Assembly: GCA_905221605.1 (NCBI GenBank)
Contig: CAJNDS010000963.1
Span: 1 to 47,799, forward strand
DNA: 47,799 nt
DNA from: Symbiodinium natans
Taxonomy: Eukaryota; Sar; Dinophyceae; Suessiales; Symbiodiniaceae
Reading direction: 5' to 3'
Both the position numbers and the translations under genes were made by a program. The notes under the pieces were generated by a model. The model did not search any database. It was not told where the DNA came from and saw nothing but the letters and a program-made list of their open reading frames with translations. This document shows positions 30,101 through 35,750 of this stretch, piece after piece (position 1 is the stretch's first letter; every line of letters starts with the position of its first letter).

Positions 30101-31848
30101 TAGGCTTTGAATTTGTCAGACCCCTGCCTTCTCGGCTATCACCCTAAACCCTAAACCCTAAACCCTATACCCTAAACCCTGGACCCTAGACCCTGAGCCC
30201 GCCCTAAACCCTATACCCTATACCCTATACCCTGAACCCTGGGGTTCAGAAGCCTCAGGAAACTCTTCAAGGGTCTGTGGCTTTCAGTGGTTTTTGCGCA
30301 TTTGGGCTTTAGGGTGTTCAGGGTTTTAGAGTTTAGGGCTTGAGGGTCTTAGGCTTTGAGGGTTGTAGGGTTTTAGGGGGTTTCAGGGTTCGGGTTTGGG
30401 GTTTCAGGGTTTTACCGCTTCTACGCTTAAACCCTAAACCACGCCCATGGCTTCATGCGTCGAGGCTGAGTTGTCTACGGGGAACACGCCGGGCCTGTGG
30501 CTTCCGAGGACCCTAAACCCTGAACCCTAAACCCTGAACCCTACATGGGTTCAGGGTTGAGGTTTCCGGGTCTAAGGCTTCGGGTTTTAAGTCTTTTTTG
30601 AAATGTTTAGGGTTTAGTGGTTAAAGTTTGAGGCCTCGGGTAGGGTTTGGGATAGCCTACTCAACCACTCAAGCTAGACCAAGGAGTAACCTAGGGAAAA
30701 CAAGGTGCCCTTTTTGATTTAAAAGGGGCTAAAAAAGGGGCGAAAAAGGGATCAAGGGCCTACGTACTCTGGGTCCTAGTCCTAAGCCCTAAACCCTAAA
30801 CCCTAAACGCCAAACCCCAAACCCCAAACCCCAAACCCCAAACCCTAAACCGTAAAACCTAAACCCTAAACGCCAAGCCCCAAACCCTAAACCCTAACCC
30901 CTAGGCTTCAGGGCTTCTTCAGCCAAGTCGCGTGCTTCTTGTGGGAGAGGCCCAGCTTCTCCTGGGACCGTAGTCAGGTAAACCAAACCCTGGAAGGAGT
31001 TTAGGGTTTAGGATTTAGGGTTAGGGTTTAGGGTTTGGGGTTTAGGGCTCAGGTGTTGCTTGAGCAAGATAGTTCAAAGCCCTCGGAAGCCCTGTAACGC
31101 CTAAACCTAAACTCTAAAGCCTTGAAACAGCAAAAGCCCTAGAGCCCTTAAAAACTACAGAAAAGAGACTAGGATGCGCCCCCTACAGATATTCCTGAAT
31201 ATGAGCCTCTTCCGCCCAATAAGGGAAAGTATCGCATGTCCCAGGGCCTACCTGCCCTTAGGAGAATAGGAGTTTAAGGTTTAGGCGGGTAAACTTCAAC
31301 AAAAATCAGCGAATGGGGGTTGGAGGTTTAGGGGACTTGGGGATTTATGGCTTAGGGTTTTGTGGGCCTTATAAGCCCCAAACCCTAAACACAAGCCTTG
31401 GGGGCTAGCTAACTCCGGAATTAAGGATTTAGGGTTTCAGCATAAGATGTTTCGAGATGTAGCGAGTCGAAACCCTCACGCCCTGCACCTTGAACGCCAA
31501 TGTAGTGCGCCAACTGCTCTTGAAGGCAAACACCCGTTCAGGGAGATTTTACCCAAACCTGCAACGGGCTTCTGCATACTTACATGCATGCACGCATAGA
31601 TACATACAAGCACATGGGTGGTTCTCGAAATTAGTATATAGCACGGCACCTTTACAATAAGGACCCCCGAAAGGAACCCTAAACCCCAATTTAGACTCAC
31701 CGCGCTGTTCAGGTTTTAGGGTTTAGGGTTTAGGGTTTAGGGTTAGGGTTTAGGGTGTAGGGATTTAGGGCTTGCTGTTCATTCGAGCATCCAGGCGAGC
31801 GTACATCGACGGCTCGAACTCGCGCTTGCCATTCTTGTCCTTACGGTT
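3072..31848 (-). CDS. FTHFS: Formate-tetrahydrofolate ligase (10-formyl-THF synthetase), 31 exons seen, 5' part missing
   Basis: Spliced minus-strand gene. Exons in gene order: 31792-31848, 30932-30961, 29759-29779, 28912-28967, 27934-27950, 26730-26797, 25936-25983, 25502-25588, 24211-24247, 23824-23857, 23177-23219, 22601-22648, 21875-21925, 21046-21103, 20757-20824, 20418-20465, 19279-19331, 18100-18130, 16888-16950, 16105-16143, 15740-15808, 11474-11503, 10034-10084, 9228-9260, 8642-8673, 7486-7537, 6746-6764, 5638-5674, 4560-4602, 3897-3947, 3072-3119. They sum to 1422 nt, stay in one frame and end in TAG. Family motifs appear in correct order: LDIDPETITW, EIMAILAL, MQTLEGTP, AGPFANIAHGNSS, EAGFGSDMGGEKFFNIKC, VVAINRFGTDTDAEL, LPICMSKTQYS, GAPKGFTITVKD, SAGAGFIV, MPGLP. 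The enzyme makes 10-formyl-THF in one-carbon metabolism. The N-terminal part with the ATP P-loop lies outside or is lost. No internal stop was seen. Homology was judged from memory of the family. Confidence 0.95.
3142..3252. repeat. Dispersed ~110-bp repeat, copy 1
   Basis: Shares AACTTTTAGCTGCCTT and AAAGTTACAGTAAAG blocks with copies at 6300-6412 and 28779-28890. Internal arms AACTTTTAGCT and AGCTAAAGATC are partly complementary in the other copies. Lies 22 bp from the acceptor of the last exon. Confidence 0.9.
3352..3478. repeat. (CCCTAAA)n array in intron 30
   Basis: About 17 near-perfect units with one CTCTAAA variant. Confidence 0.97.
3897..3947 (-). CDS. FTHFS: FTHFS exon 30
   Basis: Reads DITFMPGLPIKPAYYKI, matching the C-terminal MPGLPxxPAxxxI motif. 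Acceptor CCAAG|G next to TTTAGGG repeats, donor GC (GCGGCC). Confidence 0.96.
4560..4602 (-). CDS. FTHFS: FTHFS exon 29
   Basis: Reads (L)YVSAGAGFIVVSLG, matching RxSAGAGFIVxLxG. Acceptor GTAAAG|G, donor GC (GCTTCT). CCCTAAA repeats lie to its left and TTTAGGG repeats to its right on the plus strand. Confidence 0.95.
5394..5609. mobile_element. Foldback (MITE-like) element in intron 28
   Basis: Imperfect ~70-bp terminal inverted repeats. The left end CTGAGTAGGGAATGAGGGAA is mirrored by the right end ...TCATTCCCTGATTCCCTACT, and TTGCTTAAGAGCCCC is mirrored by GGGGTTCTTAAGCAA. The centre holds a C16-A9 run. Confidence 0.65.
5638..5674 (-). CDS. FTHFS: FTHFS exon 28
   Basis: Reads (G)APKGFTITVKD plus two bases, matching GAPxGFxxxVRD. 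Acceptor GAGCAG|G, donor GC (GCCGCC). Confidence 0.94.
6300..6412. repeat. Dispersed ~110-bp repeat, copy 2
   Basis: Same family as 3142-3252, located in intron 27. Begins TTGGCTGCACTTAGGAGGG. Confidence 0.9.
6746..6764 (-). CDS. FTHFS: FTHFS exon 27 (19-bp microexon)
   Basis: Reads DDPKKL plus one base and bridges exons 26 and 28 to give SLS-DDPKKLG-APKGF, as in the family. Acceptor GCGCAG|G, GT donor (GTGCCG). Confidence 0.88.
7307..7416. mobile_element. 110-bp MITE with perfect 17-bp TIRs
   Basis: Ends TATACTTACTTCTCCAA (7307-7323) and its reverse complement (7400-7416). AT-rich core, no coding capacity. No clear target duplication. Confidence 0.75.
7486..7537 (-). CDS. FTHFS: FTHFS exon 26
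   Basis: Reads (E)EIPGLPICMSKTQYSLS, a diagnostic FTHFS segment. With this boundary the acceptor AG is part of a telomere-like unit (TTTAG|GG). Donor GC (GCTTCT). Confidence 0.93.
8642..8673 (-). CDS. FTHFS: FTHFS exon 25
   Basis: Reads EKAEAVLAKY plus two bases, the helix before LPICM. Acceptor GCCGAG|G, GT donor (GTCCGA). The reading could run further, so the 3' end is tentative. Confidence 0.78.
8707..8935. repeat. (TTTAGGG)n array with variant tail, intron 24
   Basis: About 17 perfect units, then TCTAGGG, TTTGGGG and TTGAGGG variants in small homogeneous groups. Confidence 0.97.
9046..9160. repeat. (CCCTAAA)n array, intron 24
   Basis: About 16 units. It faces the TTTAGGG array at 8707-8935 in the same intron, so the two are complementary. 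Confidence 0.97.
9228..9260 (-). CDS. FTHFS: FTHFS exon 24
   Basis: Reads DVYGGADVQYS, the conserved YGAxxVxYS motif. Acceptor GGCCAG|G, GA donor (GACACC). Confidence 0.88.
10034..10084 (-). CDS. FTHFS: FTHFS exon 23
   Basis: Reads DLPRKDSIKTKISKVVQ, matching YDxxLPIKEKIExIAxx. The GA donor leads into GACTGGGGTTTGAGG, a degenerate telomere-like run. The 5' boundary is uncertain; a MITE-like element ends 10 bp upstream. Confidence 0.82.
10095..10256. mobile_element. MITE-like element with a telomere-like array inside
   Basis: Ends TACTTGGAAGTTCA and TGAACCTCCAATTA are inverted repeats. Related to 10849-10988, but the CCCTAA motif in the relative's core is expanded here to about 6 CCCTAAA units. 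Ends 10 bp from exon 23. Confidence 0.7.
10849..10988. mobile_element. 140-bp MITE-like element, same family
   Basis: Inverted ends TACTTGGAGGTTCA and TGAACCTCCAGGTA. Half-copies occur near 4661-4720 and 21700-21757. Confidence 0.72.
11474..11503 (-). CDS. FTHFS: FTHFS exon 22
   Basis: Reads SGPSEFKFLY, matching the PSxFKFLYD segment. It follows the 4.2-kb intron that contains the 2.8-kb TIR element. Boundaries (AAG|T acceptor, GA donor GATGCC) are best guesses. Confidence 0.78.
11753..12380. repeat. Tandem array, ~140-bp unit
   Basis: About 4.5 copies containing CACTTTCGCGGGCCAAAAG and TTTCGAAGGCCGCCAGC, spaced 151, 140 and 140 bp. An insertion (11834-11917) with a ~10-bp CCTTGAAAAA minisatellite splits the first copy. 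The minus strand is open in several frames, but the period is not a multiple of 3, so no protein is claimed. Confidence 0.92.
12631..12770. repeat. AAAACGGTTTT palindromic motif cluster
   Basis: Repeated AAAACGGTTTTAAACGGTTTT blocks near 12632, 12704 and 12744, separated by G/C-rich spacers. Confidence 0.85.
12765..13356. repeat. 591-bp tandem duplication, copy 1
   Basis: Same sequence as 13356-13948 with about three substitutions seen. Offset exactly 591 bp. Confidence 0.95.
12919..14126. repeat. Array of ~11 palindromic hairpin repeats (~33 nt)
   Basis: Copies begin near 12919, 13142 (half), 13237, 13333 (cut by the duplication junction), 13510, 13733 (half), 13828, 13924, 13980, 14036 and 14097. 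Arms are TTTAATGACCA and TGGTCATTAAA around a CGCC-A-GGCG core. Copy 13924 has TTTAATGGCCA with TGGCCATTAAA, so both arms changed together. Spacers are degenerate telomere-like sequence. Confidence 0.9.
13357..13948. repeat. 591-bp tandem duplication, copy 2
   Basis: Second copy. The junction falls inside a hairpin repeat (GGCGATGG), suggesting the break used it. Confidence 0.95.
14207..14320. repeat. 114-bp near-perfect palindrome
   Basis: Outer arms AATTGGCTCCTGTAAGCAAT (14207-14226) and their reverse complement (14301-14320); the central arms ACACAAA and TTTTGTGT also pair. Followed by short TTTACGTGAA-type repeats. Confidence 0.9.
15740..15808 (-). CDS. FTHFS: FTHFS exon 21
   Basis: Reads EHHAKGGAGATDLGEAV and then MAACGL, matching the HHAxGGxGAxDL segment. 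The acceptor AG sits 5 nt from a CCCTAAA repeat array (CCCTAAACCGAG|G). Donor GC; an alternative GC lies 3 nt further on. Confidence 0.95.
16105..16143 (-). CDS. FTHFS: FTHFS exon 20
   Basis: Reads VAQENGAFATVVA, the GAFDAV region. Acceptor GCGAG|G, donor GC (GCAACT). Confidence 0.93.
16183..16324. repeat. (TTTAGGG)n array, intron 19
   Basis: About 20 perfect units, 40 bp from the acceptor of exon 20. Confidence 0.97.
16888..16950 (-). CDS. FTHFS: FTHFS exon 19
   Basis: Reads AVVAINRFGTDTDAEL followed by AVVKK. A diagnostic VVAINxFxTDTxAEL segment. Acceptor CGAAG|G. The GC donor runs straight into a telomere-like array (GCTAGGGTTTAGGG). Confidence 0.97.
17301..17390. repeat. 30-bp minisatellite, 3 copies
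   Basis: Unit contains GGGCACCACCACCTCCATCT at 17310, 17340 and 17370, with few differences. Confidence 0.95.
17438..17532. repeat. (CCCTAAA)n array, intron 18
   Basis: About 13 perfect units. Confidence 0.97.
18100..18130 (-). CDS. FTHFS: FTHFS exon 18
   Basis: Reads (Q)NVRKHGVKAP. Acceptor GCCGAG|G. The donor is a true GT made by a telomere-like unit: the exon edge is followed directly by GTTTCGGGTTTAGGG. Confidence 0.93.
18203..18285. mobile_element. ~80-bp foldback element, CTATTTACC family
   Basis: Ends CCCTATTTACC...GGTAAATGGAGTCC, an imperfect palindrome. Relatives at 19707-19786 and, degenerate, about 15586-15660. Confidence 0.6.
18846..18862. repeat. (AC)n microsatellite
   Basis: About 8 AC units in intron 17. 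Confidence 0.9.
19279..19331 (-). CDS. FTHFS: FTHFS exon 17
   Basis: Reads ENLDLVEKGCANLVAHI plus two bases, a typical ENLxLVExGxxNLxxHI segment. Acceptor TGCCAG|G, GA donor (GAGCTT). Confidence 0.96.
19361..19690. repeat. TTTAGGG array passing into 10-bp variants, intron 16
   Basis: Perfect heptamers, then about 6 units of TTTGTTAGGG and about 12 units of TTTATTAGGG. Confidence 0.96.
19707..19786. mobile_element. ~80-bp foldback element, CTATTTACC family
   Basis: Nearly symmetrical: CTATTTACC..AGCTT..CTACCT on the left is mirrored on the right. Lies next to the variant telomere-like array in intron 16. Confidence 0.65.
20418..20465 (-). CDS. FTHFS: FTHFS exon 16
   Basis: Reads APKIVAGQTPAKEYRE, matching the xPxVVAGxPL...AY segment. 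Acceptor GCTCAG|G, GA donor (GAGCCC). Confidence 0.92.
20757..20824 (-). CDS. FTHFS: FTHFS exon 15
   Basis: Reads (S)GLKPDCAVIVCSVRALKLH, then SCE before a GC donor (GCGCGT). It corresponds to the FTHFS signature VATxRALKxHGG, but the VAT and GG residues are replaced. The 3' limit is the least certain part. Confidence 0.9.
21046..21103 (-). CDS. FTHFS: FTHFS exon 14
   Basis: Reads AGFGSDMGGEKFFNIKCYY, which joins exon 13 as TE|AGFG. The core is highly conserved in the family. Acceptor GCAGAG|G, donor GC (GCCCCT). Confidence 0.97.
21875..21925 (-). CDS. FTHFS: FTHFS exon 13
   Basis: Reads DLIGLKLVGSDGYVLTE, matching DxIALKLVGxxGYVVTE. Acceptor CCAAG|G, donor GC (GCCCTC). Confidence 0.95.
22428..22576. 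repeat. (CCCTAAA)n array, intron 12
   Basis: About 19 units with one interruption, ending 25 bp from exon 12. Confidence 0.97.
22601..22648 (-). CDS. FTHFS: FTHFS exon 12 (substrate-site signature)
   Basis: Reads AGPFANIAHGNSSIIS, one of the best conserved FTHFS segments. Acceptor CTCAG|G, donor GC (GCCTCT). Flanked on the plus strand by CCCTAAA repeats on the left and TTTAGGG repeats on the right. Confidence 0.97.
23177..23219 (-). CDS. FTHFS: FTHFS exon 11
   Basis: Reads (P)NTMQTLEGTPALVH, matching the family LMQTLEGTPVFVH. Acceptor GCAGAG|G, donor GC (GCTGCT). Confidence 0.95.
23552..23794. repeat. 8-bp variant array CCCTAAAA/CCCCAAAA, intron 10
   Basis: About 28 units of an octamer instead of the heptamer, ending 30 bp from exon 10. 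Confidence 0.96.
23824..23857 (-). CDS. FTHFS: FTHFS exon 10
   Basis: Completes the Gly codon and reads ALAVLMMDAL. Acceptor ACGCAG|G, donor GC (GCCGCG). Confidence 0.93.
24211..24247 (-). CDS. FTHFS: FTHFS exon 9
   Basis: Reads GEPITADDFGIT plus one base, the conserved GxPVTADDLGVxGAL region. Acceptor GTTCAG|G, donor GC (GCCCCG). Confidence 0.95.
24296..24431. repeat. (TTTAGGG)n array, intron 8
   Basis: About 19 perfect units, 50 bp from the acceptor of exon 9. Confidence 0.97.
25351..25383 (-). repeat. Partial copy of the exon 8 3' end and donor
   Basis: 33 nt matching 25491-25523 with two mismatches, exactly 140 bp away. It copies the last ~21 coding bases and the GC donor into intron 8. 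One mismatch is a synonymous Ser codon change. Confidence 0.9.
25502..25588 (-). CDS. FTHFS: FTHFS exon 8
   Basis: Longest exon, 29 codons, beginning EIMAILALATDLKDL and ending CYSNK. Acceptor CTTGAG|G. Donor GC (GCCGGC) is followed at once by degenerate telomere-like repeats. Its 3' end is partly duplicated 140 bp downstream in intron 8. Confidence 0.96.
25936..25983 (-). CDS. FTHFS: FTHFS exon 7
   Basis: Reads GEQMKRTASYGITVSS, the segment before SEIMAIL. Acceptor GCAAG|G, donor GC (GCTTCC). Confidence 0.93.
26730..26797 (-). CDS. FTHFS: FTHFS exon 6
   Basis: Reads (S)DKYLRKVDIGLSPSEF followed by a Lys-rich stretch. Acceptor CCCCAG|G. The donor is GT inside a telomere-like unit (GTTAGGGTTCAGGG starts directly at the exon edge). 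Confidence 0.92.
26815..26933. repeat. 8-bp variant array TTTAGGGG, intron 5
   Basis: About 10 octamer units after a degenerate start, close to the acceptor of exon 6. Confidence 0.95.
27141..27232. repeat. (CCCTAAA)n array, intron 5
   Basis: About 12 perfect units, in the same intron as the TTTAGGGG array and opposite in orientation. Confidence 0.97.
27934..27950 (-). CDS. FTHFS: FTHFS exon 5 (17-bp microexon)
   Basis: Seventeen bases that join exon 4 to exon 6 in frame to give ITW-RRVTDCS-DKYLRK, matching the family pattern ITWxRVxDxNDRxLRK. Acceptor GCCAG|G, donor GC (GCACCT). Confidence 0.82.
28009..28312. repeat. Longest (TTTAGGG)n array, intron 4
   Basis: About 40 units with a short interruption (TTTATGG variants) in the middle. 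Confidence 0.97.
28779..28890. repeat. Dispersed ~110-bp repeat, copy 3
   Basis: Same family, same plus-strand orientation, 21 bp beyond the donor of exon 4. Confidence 0.9.
28912..28967 (-). CDS. FTHFS: FTHFS exon 4
   Basis: Reads EEIEKFCILDIDPETITW plus two bases. This is a highly diagnostic FTHFS segment (LDIDPxTITW). Acceptor CGCCAG|G, donor GC (GCCTCC). Confidence 0.95.
29184..29285. repeat. (TTTAGGG)n array, intron 3
   Basis: About 14 perfect units. Its partner in the opposite orientation lies at 28986-29052. Confidence 0.97.
29759..29779 (-). CDS. FTHFS: FTHFS exon 3 (21-bp microexon)
   Basis: Reads DPDLLTE, matching the DPxxLTxEE motif that precedes EEIEKF of exon 4. Acceptor GCTGAG|G, donor GA (GACCGC). 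Very short, so the limits need cDNA. Confidence 0.65.
30932..30961 (-). CDS. FTHFS: FTHFS exon 2
   Basis: Reads EKLGLSHKKH, continuing RL|EKLG as in the family's RRLxKLGI. Acceptor CCCAG|G, donor GC (GCGACT). The donor position is chosen by frame and conservation. Confidence 0.78.
31792..31848 (-). CDS. FTHFS: FTHFS exon 1 (first exon seen, not the true first)
   Basis: Reads NRKDKNGKREFEPSMYARL, the conserved K-x-G-K-R-x-F-x-P-x-M-x-x-RL segment after the ATP-binding part. The 3' boundary is a GA donor (GATGCT). The 5' boundary is taken after ...GCCGAG and is less certain. An upstream exon must exist. Confidence 0.85.
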
Positions 31849-32227
31849 CTCGGCTTGGACCCAGAAAACCTCTGAAAAATGTTCCCAAAATGGGTTCACC
31901 GAACAAGAGGACTATGAAATACCCAGGCAAGGGCACAGAATGAGCTTCTTGCTAGGACATTGGCCTGGAGGGGGGGGGTTAGGGCTTCGGGCCCAACGAG
32001 CCCCAAAAGCAACCCTAAACCCTTTTTCGGAAATCCCAATGTAATCTAGGACAGAATCTAGGAGGTGGCAAAGGGAGGGGGGGGGGGGTGCGTGGGTGGG
32101 ATCTGCGACTCCGACTCGAGGGGTAGAACAAACTGCGTATGGGGGTTATGGGGCTCTAGGGTCTCGGCCGTTGTGGGTTTTAGGGTACGAGTGTGGGTTT
32201 GAGGGTTTTAGGGTGGGTTTTAGGGTA

Positions 32228-32494
32228 CTAGTGTGGGTCTAAACCCGAAACCCTTTTGGGGTTTAGGGTACGAGTGTGGGTTTTTTGGTTGCAGTTACCA
32301 CCATTCGCAAGTTGCGCTACATAGAAGCCCAGCGAAAGAGCTGTTGCTACATGGCAAAGATAGTTGTAGAGTTCGGAGTTCTTGGGGAGGAGGAGGCTGC
32401 CCGCACTAGTTCCTAGGGGCTTGTATGCCCTTAAGAAGGACCCTCGTTTAGAAGAACCACAACTTGAGTATGCAACTGCAGGGCTTTGTGTCAT
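32228..32494 (-). other. Open frame of 88 codons, unrecognised
   Basis: Contains FLRAYKPLGTSAG and LCHVATALSLGFYVAQL. No motif recognised and no FTHFS similarity. Could be chance or part of an unrelated exon. Confidence 0.2.
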
Positions 32495-32845
32495 AAAGCT
32501 TCTGATGCCGCAGCAATGAAAATCTAGGTTAACCCTCTAAACCCCTCTGAGAAGCATCCTCCTATGTGGCATGGACCTTTATGTATTATTTGACGTTCTC
32601 TCTTGTTTTGTATTTAAAAACCTATAAACAAACTAAATCCAAGAAACCTGAAGCACAAATTCACCCATTTCGTTCTCTTAGGGTTTAGGGCTTACGATTT
32701 ATAATTTACTCTTTTTTTTGATGCGAACGTACAGACGCAGTCAGATGTTGGCAACGAATACTAGCTATCACTTCTGCTCTTGCGTGGGGGATGATCCAAG
32801 CGGTCTCTCGGGTCGAGCTGCGCACCGTTGTGCGCACATTGAAGT

Positions 32846-33400
32846 GTCCTGTCAGCTGTCGTGCCCAATTGTTGCTTGGTGTGGATCGGCAAAGATCACT
32901 GCTACTGAAAGAGGCATCTTCTCATGAAGATGCCCTAACTCTTTCAAGACATCTACATTATCATTCAACGCGTACAGACGTCGGTTCGACAACCTGTAAA
33001 ACTTCGTACTCTTCTTCACAAACTGAAGTGGACGCGAGTCCTGCAGTGCCCTGAACCGTCTCGTGCAGAAAACACCCCCGCAGAAAATCACTGCCTTTAC
33101 CGCAAGCATTGGAATCATACAACCGCACAACCCGCTACAGTCCACCTCCGCCACGGACGCACCCATGACCGCAGAAGCCACTGCCCCGCCGATAAGGAGC
33201 CGACCAAAAAAAAGCAACGACGGCACCCATTGCAAAAGACCTGCGAAAACGTCTCGCGTAATCAGTGACCATCATACAACAATCGGTGAACAATCTTAAG
33301 ACACTAATTTTTGCGGGCAACCAATAGCAACTGGTCGACCAAGCCGATGCCTGAAGACGGCACGGCTGCGGCGCCTCGGAGCTTGTCTTCCTGACTCGGG
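32846..33400. repeat. 577-bp tandem duplication, copy 1
   Basis: Matches 33427-33985 at an offset of 577 bp with scattered substitutions and a 14-bp indel (extra CTTGAGACACATG-like bases in copy 2). Both copies keep open frames on both strands, but no family is recognised. A few differences checked around 32885-33020 include about three synonymous ones in the plus frame, which is too few to decide whether it codes. Confidence 0.88.
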
Positions 33401-33426
33401 AAACGGCTGCGGCCGACGCCAAGTCT

Positions 33427-33985
33427 CGCCAGCTGTCGTGCACAATTGTTGCTTGGTGTGCGTCGACAAAGATCACTGCTACTGAAAGAGGCTTCTTCTC
33501 ATGAAGATGCCCTAACTCTTTCAAGACATCTACATTATCATTCAACGCGTACAGATGTCGGTTCGACAATCTGTCGAACTTCGTACTCTTCTTCACAAAC
33601 TGAAGTGGACGCGAGTCCTGCAGTGCCCTGAACCATCTCGTGCAGAAAACACTCCCGCAGAAAATCACCTTGAGACACATGCCTTTACCGCAAGCATTGG
33701 AATCATGCAGCCGCACAACCCGCTACAGTCCACCTCCGCCACGGACACTCCCATGACCGCAGAAGCCACTGCCCCGCCGAGAAGGAGCCAACAAAAAAAA
33801 AGCAACGACAGCACCCATTGCAAAAGACCCGCGAAAACTTCTCGGATAATCAGTGACCATCATACAACAATCGGTGAACAATCTTAAGACACTAACTTTG
33901 CGGACAACAAATAGCAACTCGTTGACCAAGCCGATGCCTGAAAACGGCACGGCTCCAGCGCCTCAGCTTGTCTTCCTCACTGTGT
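33427..33985. repeat. 577-bp tandem duplication, copy 2
   Basis: Second copy; see 32846-33400. The minus frame here is open for 193 codons (33135-33716) across the junction, which is unlikely to be a real protein. Confidence 0.88.
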
Positions 33986-34227
33986 GTTTTTGAGATTTAA
34001 AGGAGAACAAGAGAAGAGAAGGGAGAGAGAAAGGAGAGAGGAGAGATCAACAGGAATGCAACTCTAAATGGAAGAGCAATGAAAAGAATGGAAGAGAAAT
34101 GAGGACCGGCGAAATGCAAAAATCAGGCAAAGAGAAGATGGTGCTCGTTTTCATCTTTCCTCTGGTTCTTATTTTTCTCTTCTCTTGTTCATTTCCGTTA
34201 GAAAAAACAAAAGGAATAACAATGAAC

Positions 34228-34442
34228 ATGTAAGCAAACCCAGCTGATGCTCATGATTTTTTCCTTTCTCCCTCTCTCTCTCTCCATATATGGGCGATGG
34301 AACGGGTGTCCTTGTTGGGCCGTTTCCTGCATCTTCAAGTGAGGAACCTAAGTGTTTTCTTTTGTTCGGTTGAAGACACAGAAAGCGATTAAAAGGGACG
34401 TCCATTTTGGATTGGCAGCCAACCCAGCTGATGCTCATGATT

Positions 34443-34498
<56 letters not shown>

Positions 34499-34667
34499 GG
34501 GCGATGGAATGGGTGTCCTTTTTTGATCGTTTTCTGCATCTTCAAGCGAGGAAAAGGGACACCCCACAAGAAAGCACTTAGGGTGTCCCTTTTGCTCGTT
34601 TGAAGACACAGAAAGCGATTAAAAGGGACGCCCGTTTTGGATTGGCAGCCAACGCAGCTGATGCTCA

Positions 34668-34729
<62 letters not shown>

Positions 34730-34910
34730 GGGCGATGGAACGGGTGTCCTTTTTGATCGTTTTCTGCATCTTCAAGCGAGGAAAAGGGACACCCCACAAG
34801 AAAGCACTTAGGGTGTCCCTTTTGCTCGTTTGAAGACACAGAAAGCGATTAAAAGGGACGTCCATTTTGGATTGGCAGCCAACCCAGCTGATGCTCATGA
34901 TTCTTTTTTT

Positions 34911-34985
<75 letters not shown>

Positions 34986-35455
34986 CCTCCCTCCCTCCCT
35001 CCCTCTCTCTCTCCCTATATATGGGCGATGGAACAGGTGTCCTTTTAGATCGTTTTCTGCATCTTCAAGCGAAGAAAAGGGACACCACAAGAAAACACTT
35101 AGGGTGTCCCTTTTGCTCGTTTGAAGACACAGCAAGCGATTAAAAGGGGCGCCCATTTTGGATTGGCAGCAAACCCAGCTGATGCTCATGATTTATCTCT
35201 CTCCCCATATATGGGCGATGGAACGGGTGTCCTTTTTGGATCGTTTTCTGCATCTTCAAGCGAAGAAAAGGGACACCACAAGAAAACACTTAGTAAGGGT
35301 GCCCCTTTTGCTCGTTTCAAGACACAGAAAGCGATTAAAAGGGACGCCCATTTTGGATCGGCAGCAAACCCAGCTGATGCTCATGATTTATCTCTGTCTA
35401 TATATGGGCGATGGAACGGGTGTCCTTCCTGATCGTTTTCTGCATCTTCAAGGGA
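34228..35455. repeat. Tandem array of ~200-290-bp units with (TC)n tracts
   Basis: About six units. Each has GAAGACACAGAAAGCGATTA, GGCAGCCAACCCAGCTGATG, a (TC)n run of variable length, ATGGGCGATGGAACGGGTGT and TTTCTGCATCTTCAAGCG. Long TC tracts are at about 34449-34496, 34673-34727 and 34914-35013. ORFs through these (SLSLSL or ERERER) are artefacts. Confidence 0.95.
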
Positions 35456-35509
35456 GAAGGAAGGGCACCGCCCAAGAAGGAAAAGTAACATCAGATATAG
35501 GGAGGGAAA

Positions 35510-35750
35510 TTGAAGAGCTCCTCTCTTTACTTAGTCATTCCCTTTCCTCTCTTCTTATCTGTTGTTTTCTTCGCTTCAAAAAGCAAAATAAGGGAAAAGA
35601 GATTTCCTGAAGAGGAGGGAGGGCACCTATTGAAGAGCTCCTGTCTTTACTTAGTCATTCCCTTTCCTCTCTTATCCGTTGTTTTATTCGCTTCAAAAAG
35701 CAAAATAAGCGAAAAGAGATTTCCTGAAGAGGAGGGAGGGCACCTATCTG
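35510..35750. repeat. ~119-bp tandem duplication
   Basis: Two copies of a block with TTTACTTAGTCATTCCCTTT and GAGATTTCCTGAAGAGGAGG. The pair is itself copied at about 45940-46180. Confidence 0.9.

Larger units (their letters stand above)
718..31757. repeat. Dispersed telomere-like TTTAGGG/CCCTAAA repeats, mainly intronic
   Basis: Arrays of the plant-type heptamer and variants occur in both orientations in nearly every FTHFS intron (weak and degenerate in introns 14 and 15) and in the downstream region. Runs range from 1-2 to about 20 units. Switching orientation and being broken by exons, they are interstitial and not a chromosome end. In many introns the sense-strand order is TTTAGGG-type after the donor and CCCTAAA-type before the acceptor. 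Confidence 0.97.

Noticed and set aside
1157-31700. The many 60-120-codon ORFs in the first 32 kb (for example 1157-1441, 13143-13409, 20960-21337, 24783-25151)
   Set aside because: They translate telomere-like repeats (LNPKP, GFRVxG) plus pieces of real exons in a wrong context. The spliced FTHFS model explains the conserved parts better.
718-31757. A true chromosome-end telomere
   Set aside because: Both orientations alternate, arrays are short and interrupted, and a split gene lies between them.
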